Shown: positions 42,091-50,644, counted from the stretch's first letter. The stretch: DNA of 64,000 nt from JBBRWO01 sp964388455 (GCA_964388455.1 CAYMAN010000001.1:91280-155279), one strand, 5' to 3'. Notes: a model not told the origin generated them from the sequence alone. Translations and numbers: made by a program.

Positions 42091-42968
42091 TCGGCATCCC
42101 CCCCGCGCACTGTTGCCGCCTCGGCGTCCGTGAGCAGCCGGAATATCCGCTCCAGCTCCTCTTCGCCATGGAAGTCTATCTCGATTTTGCCCTTGTCTTT
42201 GGTCAACTTCACCTTGACGTTGGTATTCAGAAGTCGTCTGAGCGAGCGTGCGACGACCTTGAATGCCTTCGGTGTCGCTGGCCGAGGAGTCCGCTCCGTC
42301 TGCCCTGCGGCGTAGAGGCGCGCGAGATTCTCCGCCTCCCGGACCGACAGACCATCTTCGACGATTCGCTTGGCCAGCTTGGAACGCACCTCGTCGTCGG
42401 GCACTGACAACACGGCGCGGGCGTGTCCCGCCGAGAGTCTCCCGTCGTACACGAACTCCTGAACGTCTTCCGGGAGATCGAGTAGACGCAACGCGTTGGT
42501 AATTGTAGACCTGGACTTTGAAACCTTGTCAGCGAGCTCAGCCTGCGTCATACGATGAACTGTCAGAAGTTTCCTGTACCCACGGGCCTCTTCCACGGCG
42601 TTGAGGTCACGTCGCTGTAGGTTCTCGATAAGTGCCATCTCGAGCGACTCGGTCTCAGTCGAGGCGCGGACACACACAGGGACACGCTCCAGCCCTGCGA
42701 TCCTGGACGCGAGCCAACGGCGCTCCCCCGCGATGATCTGGTACCCCTCGCCTTGAGGACGCACCAGAATCGGGTTCAGCAGCCCGAACTTGGAGATAGA
42801 GTCTGCAAGCTCCGCAATCGACTCGTCATCGAGGTCAGTGCGAGGTTGGTCGGGATTCGGGGTGATCATCTCAACTGAAAGTTCTCGGACGTCCTCCGAG
42901 GTTTGAGATTCTTGAGAGGCACTCGGAATGAGCGCAGACAGACCTCTACCAAGCCCTCGCTTAGTCAC
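42087..42968 (-). CDS. parB: Chromosome partitioning protein ParB
   Basis: 293 residues from GTG 42968, overlapping the parA stop by 8 nt. It starts with GLGRGLSALIP, has the CTPase/ParB motif region (NPDQPRTDLDDESIAELADSI, GERRWLASRIAGL, ENLQRRDLNAVEEA) and a helix-turn-helix (MTQAELADKVSKSRSTITNALRLL), and ends in a C-terminal dimer domain. It binds parS and spreads as a CTP-dependent clamp, organising the origin for segregation. Two parS-like sites lie 1.6 kb upstream, at 44550-44565 and 44639-44654. Confidence 0.97.
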   Translation of the reverse strand: MTKRGLGRGLSALIPSASQESQTSEDVRELSVEMITPNPDQPRTDLDDESIAELADSISKFGLLNPILVRPQGEGYQIIAGERRWLASRIAGLERVPVCVRASTETESLEMALIENLQRRDLNAVEEARGYRKLLTVHRMTQAELADKVSKSRSTITNALRLLDLPEDVQEFVYDGRLSAGHARAVLSVPDDEVRSKLAKRIVEDGLSVREAENLARLYAAGQTERTPRPATPKAFKVVARSLRRLLNTNVKVKLTKDKGKIEIDFHGEEELERIFRLLTDAEAATVRGGDAE

Positions 42969-43761
42969 GATCGATCACTTCCTTAGCCAGATTCATGTAG
43001 GCCTCAGCGCCCTTACCTGCGGGATCGTACAAGGTGACCGGTTGACCAAAGCTCGGTGCCTCAGAAAGTCGAACTGTCCGCGGGATGAGCGTGGAGAACA
43101 CCTTCTCCCCAAAGAAGTCCCGCACCTCCTCGACGACCTGCTGAGCAAGTCGTGTCCTCGAGTCATACATCGTCATGACAACACCGAATACCTCAAGCTC
43201 CGGGTTCAGGTGGGTCTTTACGAGGCGAACGCTGTCAAGAAGCTTGGAAAGCCCCTCAAGCGCGTAGAACTCACATTGAATCGGAATGAGGAGACCGTCC
43301 GCGGCCGTGAGTGCGTTGAGTGTCAGCAGGCCAAGAGAAGGGGGGCAGTCGATGATGATGAAGTCGAAGTCCTTGCGGATGGTCTTCAGGATGGCCCGCA
43401 ACTTCGTTTCGCGGCTCATTGCAGAAACGAGCTCGATTTCAGCGCCGGCAAGCTGAATCGTTGCTGGAACCACAAACACATGTTCGATTTCGACCGGCTC
43501 AATCATCTGCTCGATCGATGCATCACCCAGCAGGGCGTTGTATATACACAACTCGCGCTGATTCTTGTTCAGCCCGAACCCTGAGGTGGCATTACCTTGG
43601 GGATCAAGGTCAACCAAGAGGACCTTGCTACCAAGTTGCCCAAGTGATGCCGAGAGGTTCACGGCCGTCGTGCTCTTCCCGACCCCGCCCTTCTGGTTAA
43701 CCACAGCGAGAACCCTCGCAGACCGAACGGGAGACTCACCCCCGGCAGCATACTCGTTCAC
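42961..43761 (-). CDS. parA: Chromosome partitioning ATPase ParA (Soj)
   Basis: 266 residues from GTG 43761 with GAGGGGGAAG upstream; the frame extends further but has no such site. The deviant Walker A is KGGVGKST (NQKGGVGKSTTAVNLSASL), followed by LVDLDPQGNATSGFG and IIIDCPPSLGLLTLNAL. It is a nucleoid-bound ATPase that moves ParB-parS complexes. It follows rsmG by 73 bp and overlaps parB, the standard origin-linked rsmG-parA-parB order. Confidence 0.97.
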   Translation of the reverse strand: MNEYAAGGESPVRSARVLAVVNQKGGVGKSTTAVNLSASLGQLGSKVLLVDLDPQGNATSGFGLNKNQRELCIYNALLGDASIEQMIEPVEIEHVFVVPATIQLAGAEIELVSAMSRETKLRAILKTIRKDFDFIIIDCPPSLGLLTLNALTAADGLLIPIQCEFYALEGLSKLLDSVRLVKTHLNPELEVFGVVMTMYDSRTRLAQQVVEEVRDFFGEKVFSTLIPRTVRLSEAPSFGQPVTLYDPAGKGAEAYMNLAKEVIDRD

Positions 43762-43834
43762 ACTTCCCCCTCTTCCAGGCAGCCATTCGACTCGCAAGTA
43801 TACCGAAGTCCGGGGACCAAAGAAACAGCAAACG

Positions 43835-44596
43835 CTAACCGAGTGGGGAGTGTTGGGCGAGACCCTCTCTTCGGGGCAGGGATATCGTGCTCTTCCGTAC
43901 CTTTTCATAGACGATCACGCAGCGCTGCTCCTCTCCACCAGGCAGCACATAGTCTCTTCTGGACCTGAAATCCAGGCCAACCACGGCCGCAGCCGCTCTA
44001 CCTGCGGCAACTTCAAGTTCCGTGGGGTTACCTTTGAGGGCGACGAGCCTACCACCATGACTCAGGAGCGGCGCCGACAACTCCACAAGGCTGGCAATTG
44101 GCGCTACCGCCCGTGCAGTCACTACAGAGTACGAGCCGGTATGAGCGCGAGCATGATACTCCGCTCTGTCTCGACTCACGGTAATGCCCTGATCCATACC
44201 GAGCTCCGCGAGTATCCTCTCAGCGACATCCGCCTTCTTCCCTACAGAGTCCAACAGTGTGCACTCTCGCTTAGCTGCGAGAGCAATCGGTACGCCTGGG
44301 AATCCTGCACCTGTGCCAATGTCACACATTCTTCCAAGCGAAGCGTCTGTGATCTCTGGAAGGGCGCATAGGCTGTCAAGAATGTGAAGCCGGAGGGCGT
44401 CCCTGTGATCTGTGACGCGAGTGAGGTTTACCGTTCTATTGGCGCGCAACACCGCCTCCAGGTAGGAGACAAGGGCATCGAGTACGTCGGACTGAACCTC
44501 GACCGTTGCCTGGCGACACAGCTCGGTAAGCGCAGCAATCGAATCAGAATGTTTCACGTGAAACTCCCATCTCGGGAAGTCAGTTACCAGGTGCAT
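43835..44596 (-). CDS. rsmG: 16S rRNA (guanine-N7)-methyltransferase RsmG
   Basis: 253 residues from ATG 44596 (GAGAGG at 6 nt). A second candidate is GTG 44557 (GGGAG at 6 nt), which gives a length that fits RsmG better and starts MKHSDSIAALT. The SAM-binding motif is CDIGTGAGFPGVPIAL, with NLTRVTDHRDALRLHILDS before it. RsmG methylates G527 of 16S rRNA, and its loss gives low-level streptomycin resistance. A parS site (44550-44565) lies inside the 5' end of the frame, encoding the FHVKHS stretch. Confidence 0.93.
   Translation of the reverse strand: MHLVTDFPRWEFHVKHSDSIAALTELCRQATVEVQSDVLDALVSYLEAVLRANRTVNLTRVTDHRDALRLHILDSLCALPEITDASLGRMCDIGTGAGFPGVPIALAAKRECTLLDSVGKKADVAERILAELGMDQGITVSRDRAEYHARAHTGSYSVVTARAVAPIASLVELSAPLLSHGGRLVALKGNPTELEVAAGRAAAAVVGLDFRSRRDYVLPGGEEQRCVIVYEKVRKSTISLPRREGLAQHSPLG
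44550..44565. promoter_or_regulatory. parS site 1
   Basis: TGTTTCACGTGAAACT matches the parS consensus (TGTTTCACGTGAAACA) at 15 of 16 positions. It lies within the start region of rsmG. Confidence 0.93.
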
Positions 44597-44638
44597 TGTA
44601 CACCTCTCAGCCAGCAAGGTTCAGCCAATGTATATGTT

Positions 44639-44654
44639 GGTTTCACGTGAAACA
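44639..44654. promoter_or_regulatory. parS site 2
   Basis: GGTTTCACGTGAAACA matches the parS consensus at 15 of 16 positions. It lies 43 bp upstream of the rsmG ATG and 73 bp from parS site 1, close enough for ParB loading at both sites. Confidence 0.93.
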
Positions 44655-45151
44655 TCGTGGAAGATAAGACGTCTATGGCGTCCTGTCTGACAGAAGTTCA
44701 CGACTCGTGGAGTCTTGGCAGTTTGGCGGTTGTAATGCCTGGAAGAGACTGCGCCGGATAGGGGGCGGCTGAAGACGGCTATACCGATGCGCGCTTAGTT
44801 GTACAGAATGCCCGAGGTCAGCCCTGATGGGTTGCGGAGATCCTACTCGAGCTCCTTTGCCGTTACGATTAGATCCAGAATTACACTGAGCTCGCTCGCA
44901 CATGGCGCTGCGGACGTTACCGAAGCCGACTGTCCACACGAGAGCGTCTCCATTAGAGAGTCGTTGCACCTAGTGACAAACGTCCTATTGATGTAGGTTG
45001 TCACCACATTCGATCGTACAGCGCTGCGATTGGTTCCAGCTTAGACCAGCCAGTGCTCTGAGCAGGTGCACCGGTGGCTTACGATTCGGCTGGCGCATTT
45101 GCCCCGCGAGAGTCAGTTGGTGGGCCTTCTGCAACCACAAGCGAAACAGAA
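44655..45151. other. Unassigned 500-bp interval between parS and jag terminator
   Basis: I find no convincing gene here on either strand; the only frames are short and have odd composition. A GTGACAA (44973-44979) and TTGTCAC (44998-45004) pair forms a 7-bp inverted repeat with an 18-bp centre. GC content is lower than in the neighbouring genes. It may hold the rsmG promoter, ParB loading or spreading DNA, or the remnant of a lost gene. Confidence 0.4.
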
Positions 45152-45174
45152 CGGGGCGCCCACTGGGCGCCCCG
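45152..45174 (-). terminator. Intrinsic terminator after jag
   Basis: CGGGGCGCCC (45152-45161) pairs with GGGCGCCCCG (45165-45174) across a 3-nt loop. On the minus strand it is followed by a T-rich TTCTGTTTCG. It lies 25 bp after the jag stop and ends the rpmH-to-jag operon. Confidence 0.85.
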
Positions 45175-45198
45175 ATACTCTCATCATGACAATCCATA

Positions 45199-45963
45199 CT
45201 ACTTCGGAGCTACGACCACCATACGGAATGGCTCGTCACCTTCACTGTGAGTGGCAACGCGCTGATCGTCACGCAAGGCGACGTGAACAACACGACGCTC
45301 ATACGCGGTCATCGGCCGCATCTTAACGGCACCGTGCTGCCTGGCTGCGCGATCGGCAGCGCGGCGGGCGATCTCTTCGATCTTCTGTCGACGACGATGA
45401 CGATAGCCTTCGACGTCGACAATCACCGGATACCTGAATCCGAGTTGCTTGTTCGTGATTGCACTAACCAGTGCCTGCAGCGCGTCCAGGGTACGCCCGT
45501 GACGCCCAATCAGGAGCGCCAGGTCTCCGCCGACAACATCAAGGATGATCTCGCCCTCATCACCCTCATACTCCTCAATGGAGCTACCCTCGATTCCAAA
45601 GGTGTTGAGAATCGTCTGGAGCGCTTCGACCGCGGTGTCGGCGACTCTGTCGAGGTCTTCATCAGCGAGCTCACCAACCTCGCGATAGCGCTTCAGTTCG
45701 TCAGGGACCTCTTCAGCCGGATCGCTCAGGACATCGCCGTCCTGGGTCTCATCCTTGCGGGCCTCCTCGAGCTCTGCGAGGTAGGACTGCTTGACCCAGA
45801 CTCGAACCTTCGCGTCCCTTTCAGATCCGATTCCGAACACCTTGCGCCCTGCTGACTCGAGCACCTCGTACTCAACCGCATCCTGCTGGACGCCAAGCTG
45901 CTCGAGTGCAGCATCGACCGCCTCTTCGACCGAGGCAGCCTCGGTCACGCATTCTCTATCCAT
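45199..45963 (-). CDS. jag: Jag/KhpB RNA-binding protein
   Basis: 254 residues. A Jag-N domain (about 1-55; AASVEEAVDAALEQLGV) and an acidic linker (about 65-110) precede a KH domain (about 115-190, with LIGRHGRTLDALQALV) and a C-terminal R3H domain (about 195-252; MTAYERRVVHVALRD). KhpB works with KhpA as a global RNA-binding partner and affects cell division and envelope growth in Gram-positive bacteria. It follows yidC by 41 bp in the conserved rpmH-rnpA-yidD-yidC-jag cluster. Confidence 0.95.
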   Translation of the reverse strand: MDRECVTEAASVEEAVDAALEQLGVQQDAVEYEVLESAGRKVFGIGSERDAKVRVWVKQSYLAELEEARKDETQDGDVLSDPAEEVPDELKRYREVGELADEDLDRVADTAVEALQTILNTFGIEGSSIEEYEGDEGEIILDVVGGDLALLIGRHGRTLDALQALVSAITNKQLGFRYPVIVDVEGYRHRRRQKIEEIARRAADRAARQHGAVKMRPMTAYERRVVHVALRDDQRVATHSEGDEPFRMVVVAPK

Positions 45964-46004
45964 CAGACAGACTCCATTCCTACAGCGCCAGAGGCGCGGG
46001 ATCG

Positions 46005-46784
46005 CTAGGACTTCTTGCTGCCGGACTTCTTGTTCGCCGGCTTCTTCTCAGCAACATCCGTGGCGGGGGAGACCTTCTTCTTTGATGACTTCTTTGAGTC
46101 GGCCTCGATGACAGCCTGTTCGTCGAGCTTCTTCTTCATGGACATCATGGTCAGCTGCTGCTGTGCTACACCCCAGATAGATGAGACATCCCAGTACAAG
46201 AGAACACCCGCTGGGCTGGTCCAGCCGAACCAGAGCATGACGACTGCCATGTAGGCACCAATCATCTTCTGCTGTTTGTCTCCTGGCATCAGGGCCTGAG
46301 GGAGCCAAACACTAACAGCAAAGAGGAGCACGAGAATTGCGTAGGGGATAGCCGTAACCAGACCCTTCTCGGAGAATACCTCCTTGGGAGCAAGGGATAG
46401 ATCGTAAAGCATTGACATAAATTGCCAATCGCTCGTAGCTCTTTCCCTGAGTACTTCAAAGAGGGCGAAGAAGATGGGCATCTGAAGGATGAGGGGCAGA
46501 CACCCGCCAAACGGGTTCACCTTGTTCTCCGTGTAGAACTTCATCGTCTCTTCTTGGAGCTTTTCTTTGTCGTCCTTGTACTTCGCCTGGAGTTCTTTGA
46601 TTTTGGGTTGAATTCGCTGTAGCTCCGCCATTGACTTCGTCTGTTTGACCGTCAACGGAAGAATGAGGATTCGGATTGCAACAGTAAGAAGGATGATCGC
46701 CACACCCCAGTCGCCTGTTAGCTGCTCAAGCCAGACAAGCGCTGCGTAGATAATGTCTTGGAACTGGGTCCATAGTCCTGACAC
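46005..46784 (-). CDS. yidC: Membrane protein insertase YidC
   Basis: 259 residues from GTG 46784 with AGGAGG upstream. It is the Gram-positive (short) form with no large periplasmic domain: five hydrophobic helices, the conserved helical hairpin (ELQRIQPKIKELQAKYKDDKEKLQEE) and NKVNPFGGCLPLILQMPIFFAL. The positive patch Arg in VAIRILILPLT is visible. A Lys/Ser-rich cytoplasmic tail (about 215-259) probably contacts ribosomes. It inserts membrane proteins alone or with SecYEG. It lies between yidD and jag. Confidence 0.95.
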   Translation of the reverse strand: MSGLWTQFQDIIYAALVWLEQLTGDWGVAIILLTVAIRILILPLTVKQTKSMAELQRIQPKIKELQAKYKDDKEKLQEETMKFYTENKVNPFGGCLPLILQMPIFFALFEVLRERATSDWQFMSMLYDLSLAPKEVFSEKGLVTAIPYAILVLLFAVSVWLPQALMPGDKQQKMIGAYMAVVMLWFGWTSPAGVLLYWDVSSIWGVAQQQLTMMSMKKKLDEQAVIEADSKKSSKKKVSPATDVAEKKPANKKSGSKKS

Positions 46785-46819
46785 CTTCGAAGACCTCCTC
46801 GGTCGATAAGTACAGGCCC

Positions 46820-47062
46820 CTAAGGGACCGGGTCATATCCGCCTGGGTTCCAGGGATGGCAACGACCGATTCGTCGCAGAGCCAGCCAACCGCCCCTGAG
46901 TAGCCCGTATTTCTCTAGTGATGTTAGCGCATAAGCTGAGCATGTCGGTGTGAACCTGCAAGAGGGGGGGAAAGCCGGCGAGATGAACCGTTGATAGAAA
47001 CGGATCAGAAGCATGGCTGATTGGCGGGGGAGTGCCCTGATACGTGCAAGAAACATGGTCAT
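46820..47062 (-). CDS. yidD: Membrane protein insertion efficiency factor YidD
   Basis: 80 residues. The family core IRFYQRFISPAFPPSCRFTPTCSAYALTSLEKYG and the ending RIGRCHPWNPGGYDPVP are unmistakable. It is an amphipathic membrane-associated protein that aids YidC-dependent insertion. The start overlaps the rnpA stop (4 nt) and the stop is 35 bp before yidC. Confidence 0.95.
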   Translation of the reverse strand: MTMFLARIRALPRQSAMLLIRFYQRFISPAFPPSCRFTPTCSAYALTSLEKYGLLRGGWLALRRIGRCHPWNPGGYDPVP

Positions 47063-47391
47063 GTGACCAGCCCGGCCCGCGACATCACGTTCTTGAGAGC
47101 GTGATCGACCTTGTGCGAGTCGGCTTCACCGAGGCCTGGGCGCGCGATGATCGCGACGTCTGAACCAGGCCACGGGCCGCCTACGCGCTGGAGAGAGGCT
47201 CTAAGTACTCGCTTGCAGCGGTTGCGGTGAACGGCGTTACCAAGCTTCTTGCCCGCAACAAAAGCGACGCGACCTGACTGGTCGCGTCCTTCTGGTGTTG
47301 CTGAGACAAGCATTATGATGAGCGGATGAGCCACGCGCGTCGCATGTTGAAAGATCGTGTCGATCTCCCGCGACGACTTGATGGTGCTCAC
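47059..47391 (-). CDS. rnpA: Ribonuclease P protein component
   Basis: 110 residues from GTG 47391. The conserved RNR region reads GKKLGNAVHRNRCKRVLRASLQ, and the IKSSREIDTIFQHATRVAHPLI start aligns with the family. It is the protein cofactor of RNase P in tRNA 5' maturation. It follows rpmH by 35 bp. There is no strong ribosome binding site; expression is probably coupled to rpmH. Confidence 0.95.
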   Translation of the reverse strand: MSTIKSSREIDTIFQHATRVAHPLIIMLVSATPEGRDQSGRVAFVAGKKLGNAVHRNRCKRVLRASLQRVGGPWPGSDVAIIARPGLGEADSHKVDHALKNVMSRAGLVT

Positions 47392-47426
47392 GCGATCACA
47401 AGCCGGCGAAACGCCCAGTCCGGAGA

Positions 47427-47561
47427 CTAGGCGCTCAGAACCTTGCGCCCCTTGCGCCGGCGTGCAGCGAGAACCGCGCGTCCGCCGCGGGTTGCCATGC
47501 GTGCTCGAAAGCCGTGCGTCTTGGCACGCTTCCGGGTGTTAGGCTGATATGTTCTCTTCAC
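47427..47561 (-). CDS. rpmH: 50S ribosomal protein L34
   Basis: 44 residues, translated by hand from GTG 47561 with AGGAGGAA upstream. It starts MKRTYQPNTRKRAKTHGFRA and continues with RMATRGGR and RRRKGRKVLSA, the complete and typical L34. It is the first gene of the minus-strand rpmH-rnpA-yidD-yidC-jag operon leaving the origin. Confidence 0.97.
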   Translation of the reverse strand: MKRTYQPNTRKRAKTHGFRARMATRGGRAVLAARRRKGRKVLSA

Positions 47562-47577
47562 TGTTCCTCCTAGGTGC

Positions 47578-47596
47578 GCCCCCTCGGAGCGGGGGC
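47578..47596. promoter_or_regulatory. Hairpin in the rpmH leader
   Basis: GCCCCC (47578-47583) pairs with GGGGGC (47591-47596) just upstream of the rpmH ribosome binding site. It may affect rpmH translation or mark the origin-side border; no T run follows on either strand. Confidence 0.35.
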
Positions 47597-47763
47597 AAAG
47601 CCCGACGATTATATGCGTGCTCTTCCTAGCATGTCAAACACGGGCTGCCTTAAGCGGGGATGTCGGGTAACGACAGGCCCGCAATACTCTCCGTTATGCC
47701 CATTCAACAGTATCGAACACGTGTTTGCGTTGTTGTTCACGCAGGTCAGACAGGGTGTCGGTT

Positions 47764-48332
47764 GTGGTCTAAAACTGTACCGGAATCTGTGGATAATGTG
47801 GAAAACCCAGTATCCACGCTTGTGGAACCTGTGGACAACTCCTTAGCGTCCGTTGTTGGCTATTGTCGCCTTTGGTATTCTCGGCGCTCACGAAGCATCT
47901 GTGGACAATCAGTGCTTCTGAGGTTGAAAACACCCGCTCAGGGCCTCATATCTGCCATGTAGCGCGTGCAAGTGGATCGCTGTTGTGAGAACTAAGGCGA
48001 GGGAGCTTGTTTGCGGTTCTAGTCCGACAAAGAGCCGCTCATGCTTTCCACAGATGCCTCCGGCTGGGAGAGGCCTTTCCACAACCATGGTCGCCTGTCC
48101 GGTAGCGAACGCCGAGTGTGAGCTGCGATTTCTTGATGGGGAGCGCGCGTGACCTACCGCGGTTTCCACAGTTGTGGAAAGCACTGTGGACAAGTATGAA
48201 AAGCCCATGTCAGAGGCTTTCAGGTGGTGGGCGAGTGGTGGAGAACTGGTGTTGGATACGGCCGTGTACTGGTGAAATACAAGTGGGTAAGGCGACGCTC
48301 CATAGGAAACCTGTGGATTGTTCGCTCCTGAT
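47764..48332. other. oriC: Replication origin (oriC) with DnaA box cluster
   Basis: This gene-free stretch between rpmH and the plus-strand gene at 48333 holds many DnaA boxes, mostly in one orientation (TGTGGATAA type). TGTGGATAA at 47788-47796 is perfect and TGTGGAAAA at 47797-47805 abuts it. TGTGGACAA occurs at 47830-47838, 47900-47908 and 48185-48193. Weaker TTTCCACA-type boxes start at 48045, 48076 and 48163, and the last forms a palindrome with TGTGGAAA (48163-48180). TGTGGATTG at 48312 lies at the gene edge. Genes diverge from this point on both sides, and parS sites are about 3.2 kb away. I could not define the unwinding element. Confidence 0.88.
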
Positions 48333-49220
48333 ATGGAAAGCCTGGGGGATATGCGATCGTTCTATGGACACTCAAGCCCGGATCTCGCAACGGCGAGTAC
48401 TGAACCGGTGCGTCAGACAACTCCGCCGCACGAAGCCTTAGTAGGTTCGCGCGCGCGTGTTGCTGTGTATGAGGCTCCAGGCGCTGCGCCGCGTGTCGAA
48501 GAGGTCGAGCCGGGTCCTACCGATGAATACATCGAGCGACTCACGACAGCTGTTCATCGTCTCGCGCGCGAGCAAGGTGGAGAAATCCCCTATACGGTCG
48601 TCCGTGAGGTCACAGAGAACTTCATCCATGCTCATTTCGCTGAACCGGTGGTGTCGATTCTCGAAGATGGAAAGACCATTCGTTTTGCAGACCAGGGACC
48701 GGGGATCACTGATAAGACTAAAGCCGTTCTGCCGGGGTTCACGACCGCGGCTGGAGACATGAAGCGATACATTCGAGGCGTCGGATCTGGCCTGCCGTTA
48801 GTGCGTGACTTCCTTACGCTCTCCGGAGGCACTTTGGTGATTGAGGACAATCTGGGTTCGGGCTCTGTCGTCACCATCTGTTCTCATCCACAGGGGCACT
48901 CCGCGTATCAGCCTCCGCCGACTCAGGACATGGGAGCATCTTCGTACTCGGCAACCCCTTTCCCTCAACAACAGCCCCTTCCTTCGTCCTTGGAGCCTGT
49001 GTTGCGTTTACCCACACGTCAACAACAGATCCTGGCCCTGGTCATGGAAACCGGCTTGGTCGGTCCGAGCATGGTCGCCAAGGAGCTTGGTGTTGGTGTT
49101 TCAACCGCATACCGCGATCTTGCGTCGCTGGAGGATGCCAACCTGATCGAAGCTGATGGGGGCAAACGAACGCTCACCGAAAAAGGGTTGCACTATATCA
49201 GTGAATACATGGCTCGCTGA
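48333..49220 (+). CDS. GHKL-type ATPase / winged-helix fusion protein encoded between oriC and dnaA
   Basis: About 295 residues; the start is uncertain (TTG 48318, ATG 48333 or ATG 48351, none with a clean site). After a variable 50-residue N-terminus comes a GHKL (HATPase) fold, about residues 55-185: N box REVTENFIHAHF, G1 FADQGPGI and G2 GVGSGLPLVRDFL, followed by GSVVTI. There is no H-box, so it is not a histidine kinase; the plan is closer to an anti-sigma/serine-kinase-like GHKL ATPase. A Pro/Gln-rich linker (about 190-225) leads to a C-terminal winged helix (about 227-295; ILALVMETGLVGPSMVAKELGVGVSTAYRDLASLEDANLI). It ends 44 bp before dnaA on the same strand. It may be an ATP-dependent DNA-binding regulator of dnaA or of initiation. 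I do not recognise a named family. Confidence 0.7.
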   Translation: MESLGDMRSFYGHSSPDLATASTEPVRQTTPPHEALVGSRARVAVYEAPGAAPRVEEVEPGPTDEYIERLTTAVHRLAREQGGEIPYTVVREVTENFIHAHFAEPVVSILEDGKTIRFADQGPGITDKTKAVLPGFTTAAGDMKRYIRGVGSGLPLVRDFLTLSGGTLVIEDNLGSGSVVTICSHPQGHSAYQPPPTQDMGASSYSATPFPQQQPLPSSLEPVLRLPTRQQQILALVMETGLVGPSMVAKELGVGVSTAYRDLASLEDANLIEADGGKRTLTEKGLHYISEYMAR

Positions 49221-49264
49221 GCCTTCTTTAAGCACTTCACTACTCAATGATTGAGGCCTCACCA

Positions 49265-50644
49265 ATGATCACCATGGATATTGAAACGATTTGGACCCAA
49301 GTACTCGCCATCATCCGCGTCGAATTGAATGAACCGAACTTCAAGACGTGGTTTGAACACACTGTGCCCATTCAAAACAACGAGCCGGGCGTGTTTCTTG
49401 TCGGTGTGCAGAATGACTTCGCCCGAGCGTGGTTGGAGGAACGGTACACACAACGACTGAGTGCTGCCGTGTCACAGGTGATGGGTGACGATATATGCGT
49501 AAGGATCGTCGTAGATGGTGCTCTCAGCGTTGAGAAGCCGTCACCCACTGTGGATCACCCGGCTGTGCATGCGGATGATGCCCCTCAAGCAGACACGCGT
49601 GTTGTCGCTGCTGTGGAGGAGGAGTACAACCCCCGATACACCTTTGATTCTTTTGTTGTCGGCGACTCAAATGCGTTTGCGAGAAATGCTGCGCTTGCGG
49701 TTGCTGAGCAGCCGGGTCTCAAGTACAACCCTCTCTTTCTTTGGGGGGGTCCTGGTCTGGGAAAAACACACCTCCTCCATGCGATCGCTCAGTATGTGAA
49801 TGAGAGCTTCCCACACAAGAAGGTGTTACTCGTGACTGCTGAGCGCTTCCTGAATGACTTTGTCGAGTCAGTCAATGCTCGGACCTCGAACGAGTTTCGC
49901 CGCAAGTACCGCACCGTGGACGTTCTATTGATCGACGACATTCAGTTCCTCCAGAAGAAGGAGGGTATTCAGGAGCAGTTCTTTAACACGTTCAACGAAC
50001 TCATGCAGAGGGGCAAAGCGGTAGTTCTCGCTTCTGATCGTTCTCCTAGAGATATCAACATGGAAGAACGCTACACGAGTCGCTTCGCCTCCGGCCTGCC
50101 TGCAGACATCCAACCTCCTAACTACGAGACCCGATTGGCGATCTTGAGGCAGTATGTGGAACGTGAGCGGATGCCTGTTGAACCTGAAGCCCTTTCATAC
50201 GTCGCCGAGATAAGTACACCTAACATTCGTGAGATGGAAGGAGCCATGAACCGCATCGGTGCATGGTTACACCTGTCAAAACGGCCTGTTGTTGATCTTG
50301 AGATGGCAAGAGAGGTACTACTGACGGTTTTTCCTGACCACTCAGCACGTCCCATCTCACTACCTTCTATTCAGCGTGAAGTCTGCCGTTTCTATGGCAT
50401 TGCTCACAATGATCTGATCGGCAGTAAGCGATCACAGAACATCGTCTACCCGCGTCAAATAGCCATGTACTTGGCACGCGACCTCACCGACCTCTCTCTC
50501 CCAAAGATCGGAGACGCATTCGGTGGCCGTGATCACACCACGGTGATGCATGCCACCGCAAAGATTCACAAGTTGATGAGTGAACAAAGAGACGTCTACA
50601 ACCAGATACAGACGCTCACCAACCAGATTCGACAGAAGAACTGA
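49265..50644 (+). CDS. dnaA: Chromosomal replication initiator DnaA
   Basis: 459 residues from ATG 49265 (GAGG at 8 nt); an earlier ATG at 49247 lacks a site. Domain I (about 1-80) is IETIWTQVLAIIRVELNEPNFKTWF and a variable linker follows. The AAA+ domain has Walker A GPGLGKTHLL and LLIDDIQFL, then box VII-type ERYTSRFASGL. The DNA-binding domain IV ends with GGRDHTTVMHATAKI. It binds the DnaA boxes at 47.8-48.3 kb and melts the origin. It is probably co-transcribed with the GHKL/winged-helix gene 44 bp upstream. The next gene is dnaN. Confidence 0.98.
   Translation: MITMDIETIWTQVLAIIRVELNEPNFKTWFEHTVPIQNNEPGVFLVGVQNDFARAWLEERYTQRLSAAVSQVMGDDICVRIVVDGALSVEKPSPTVDHPAVHADDAPQADTRVVAAVEEEYNPRYTFDSFVVGDSNAFARNAALAVAEQPGLKYNPLFLWGGPGLGKTHLLHAIAQYVNESFPHKKVLLVTAERFLNDFVESVNARTSNEFRRKYRTVDVLLIDDIQFLQKKEGIQEQFFNTFNELMQRGKAVVLASDRSPRDINMEERYTSRFASGLPADIQPPNYETRLAILRQYVERERMPVEPEALSYVAEISTPNIREMEGAMNRIGAWLHLSKRPVVDLEMAREVLLTVFPDHSARPISLPSIQREVCRFYGIAHNDLIGSKRSQNIVYPRQIAMYLARDLTDLSLPKIGDAFGGRDHTTVMHATAKIHKLMSEQRDVYNQIQTLTNQIRQKN

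Noticed and set aside
44673..44969. 98-residue minus-strand frame as a gene
   Set aside because: It has no ribosome binding site, no family pattern and odd composition; the interval is better left unassigned.
47719..47730. AACACGTGTT palindrome in the origin as a parS variant
   Set aside because: It shares only the CACGTG core with parS; the outer bases do not match.
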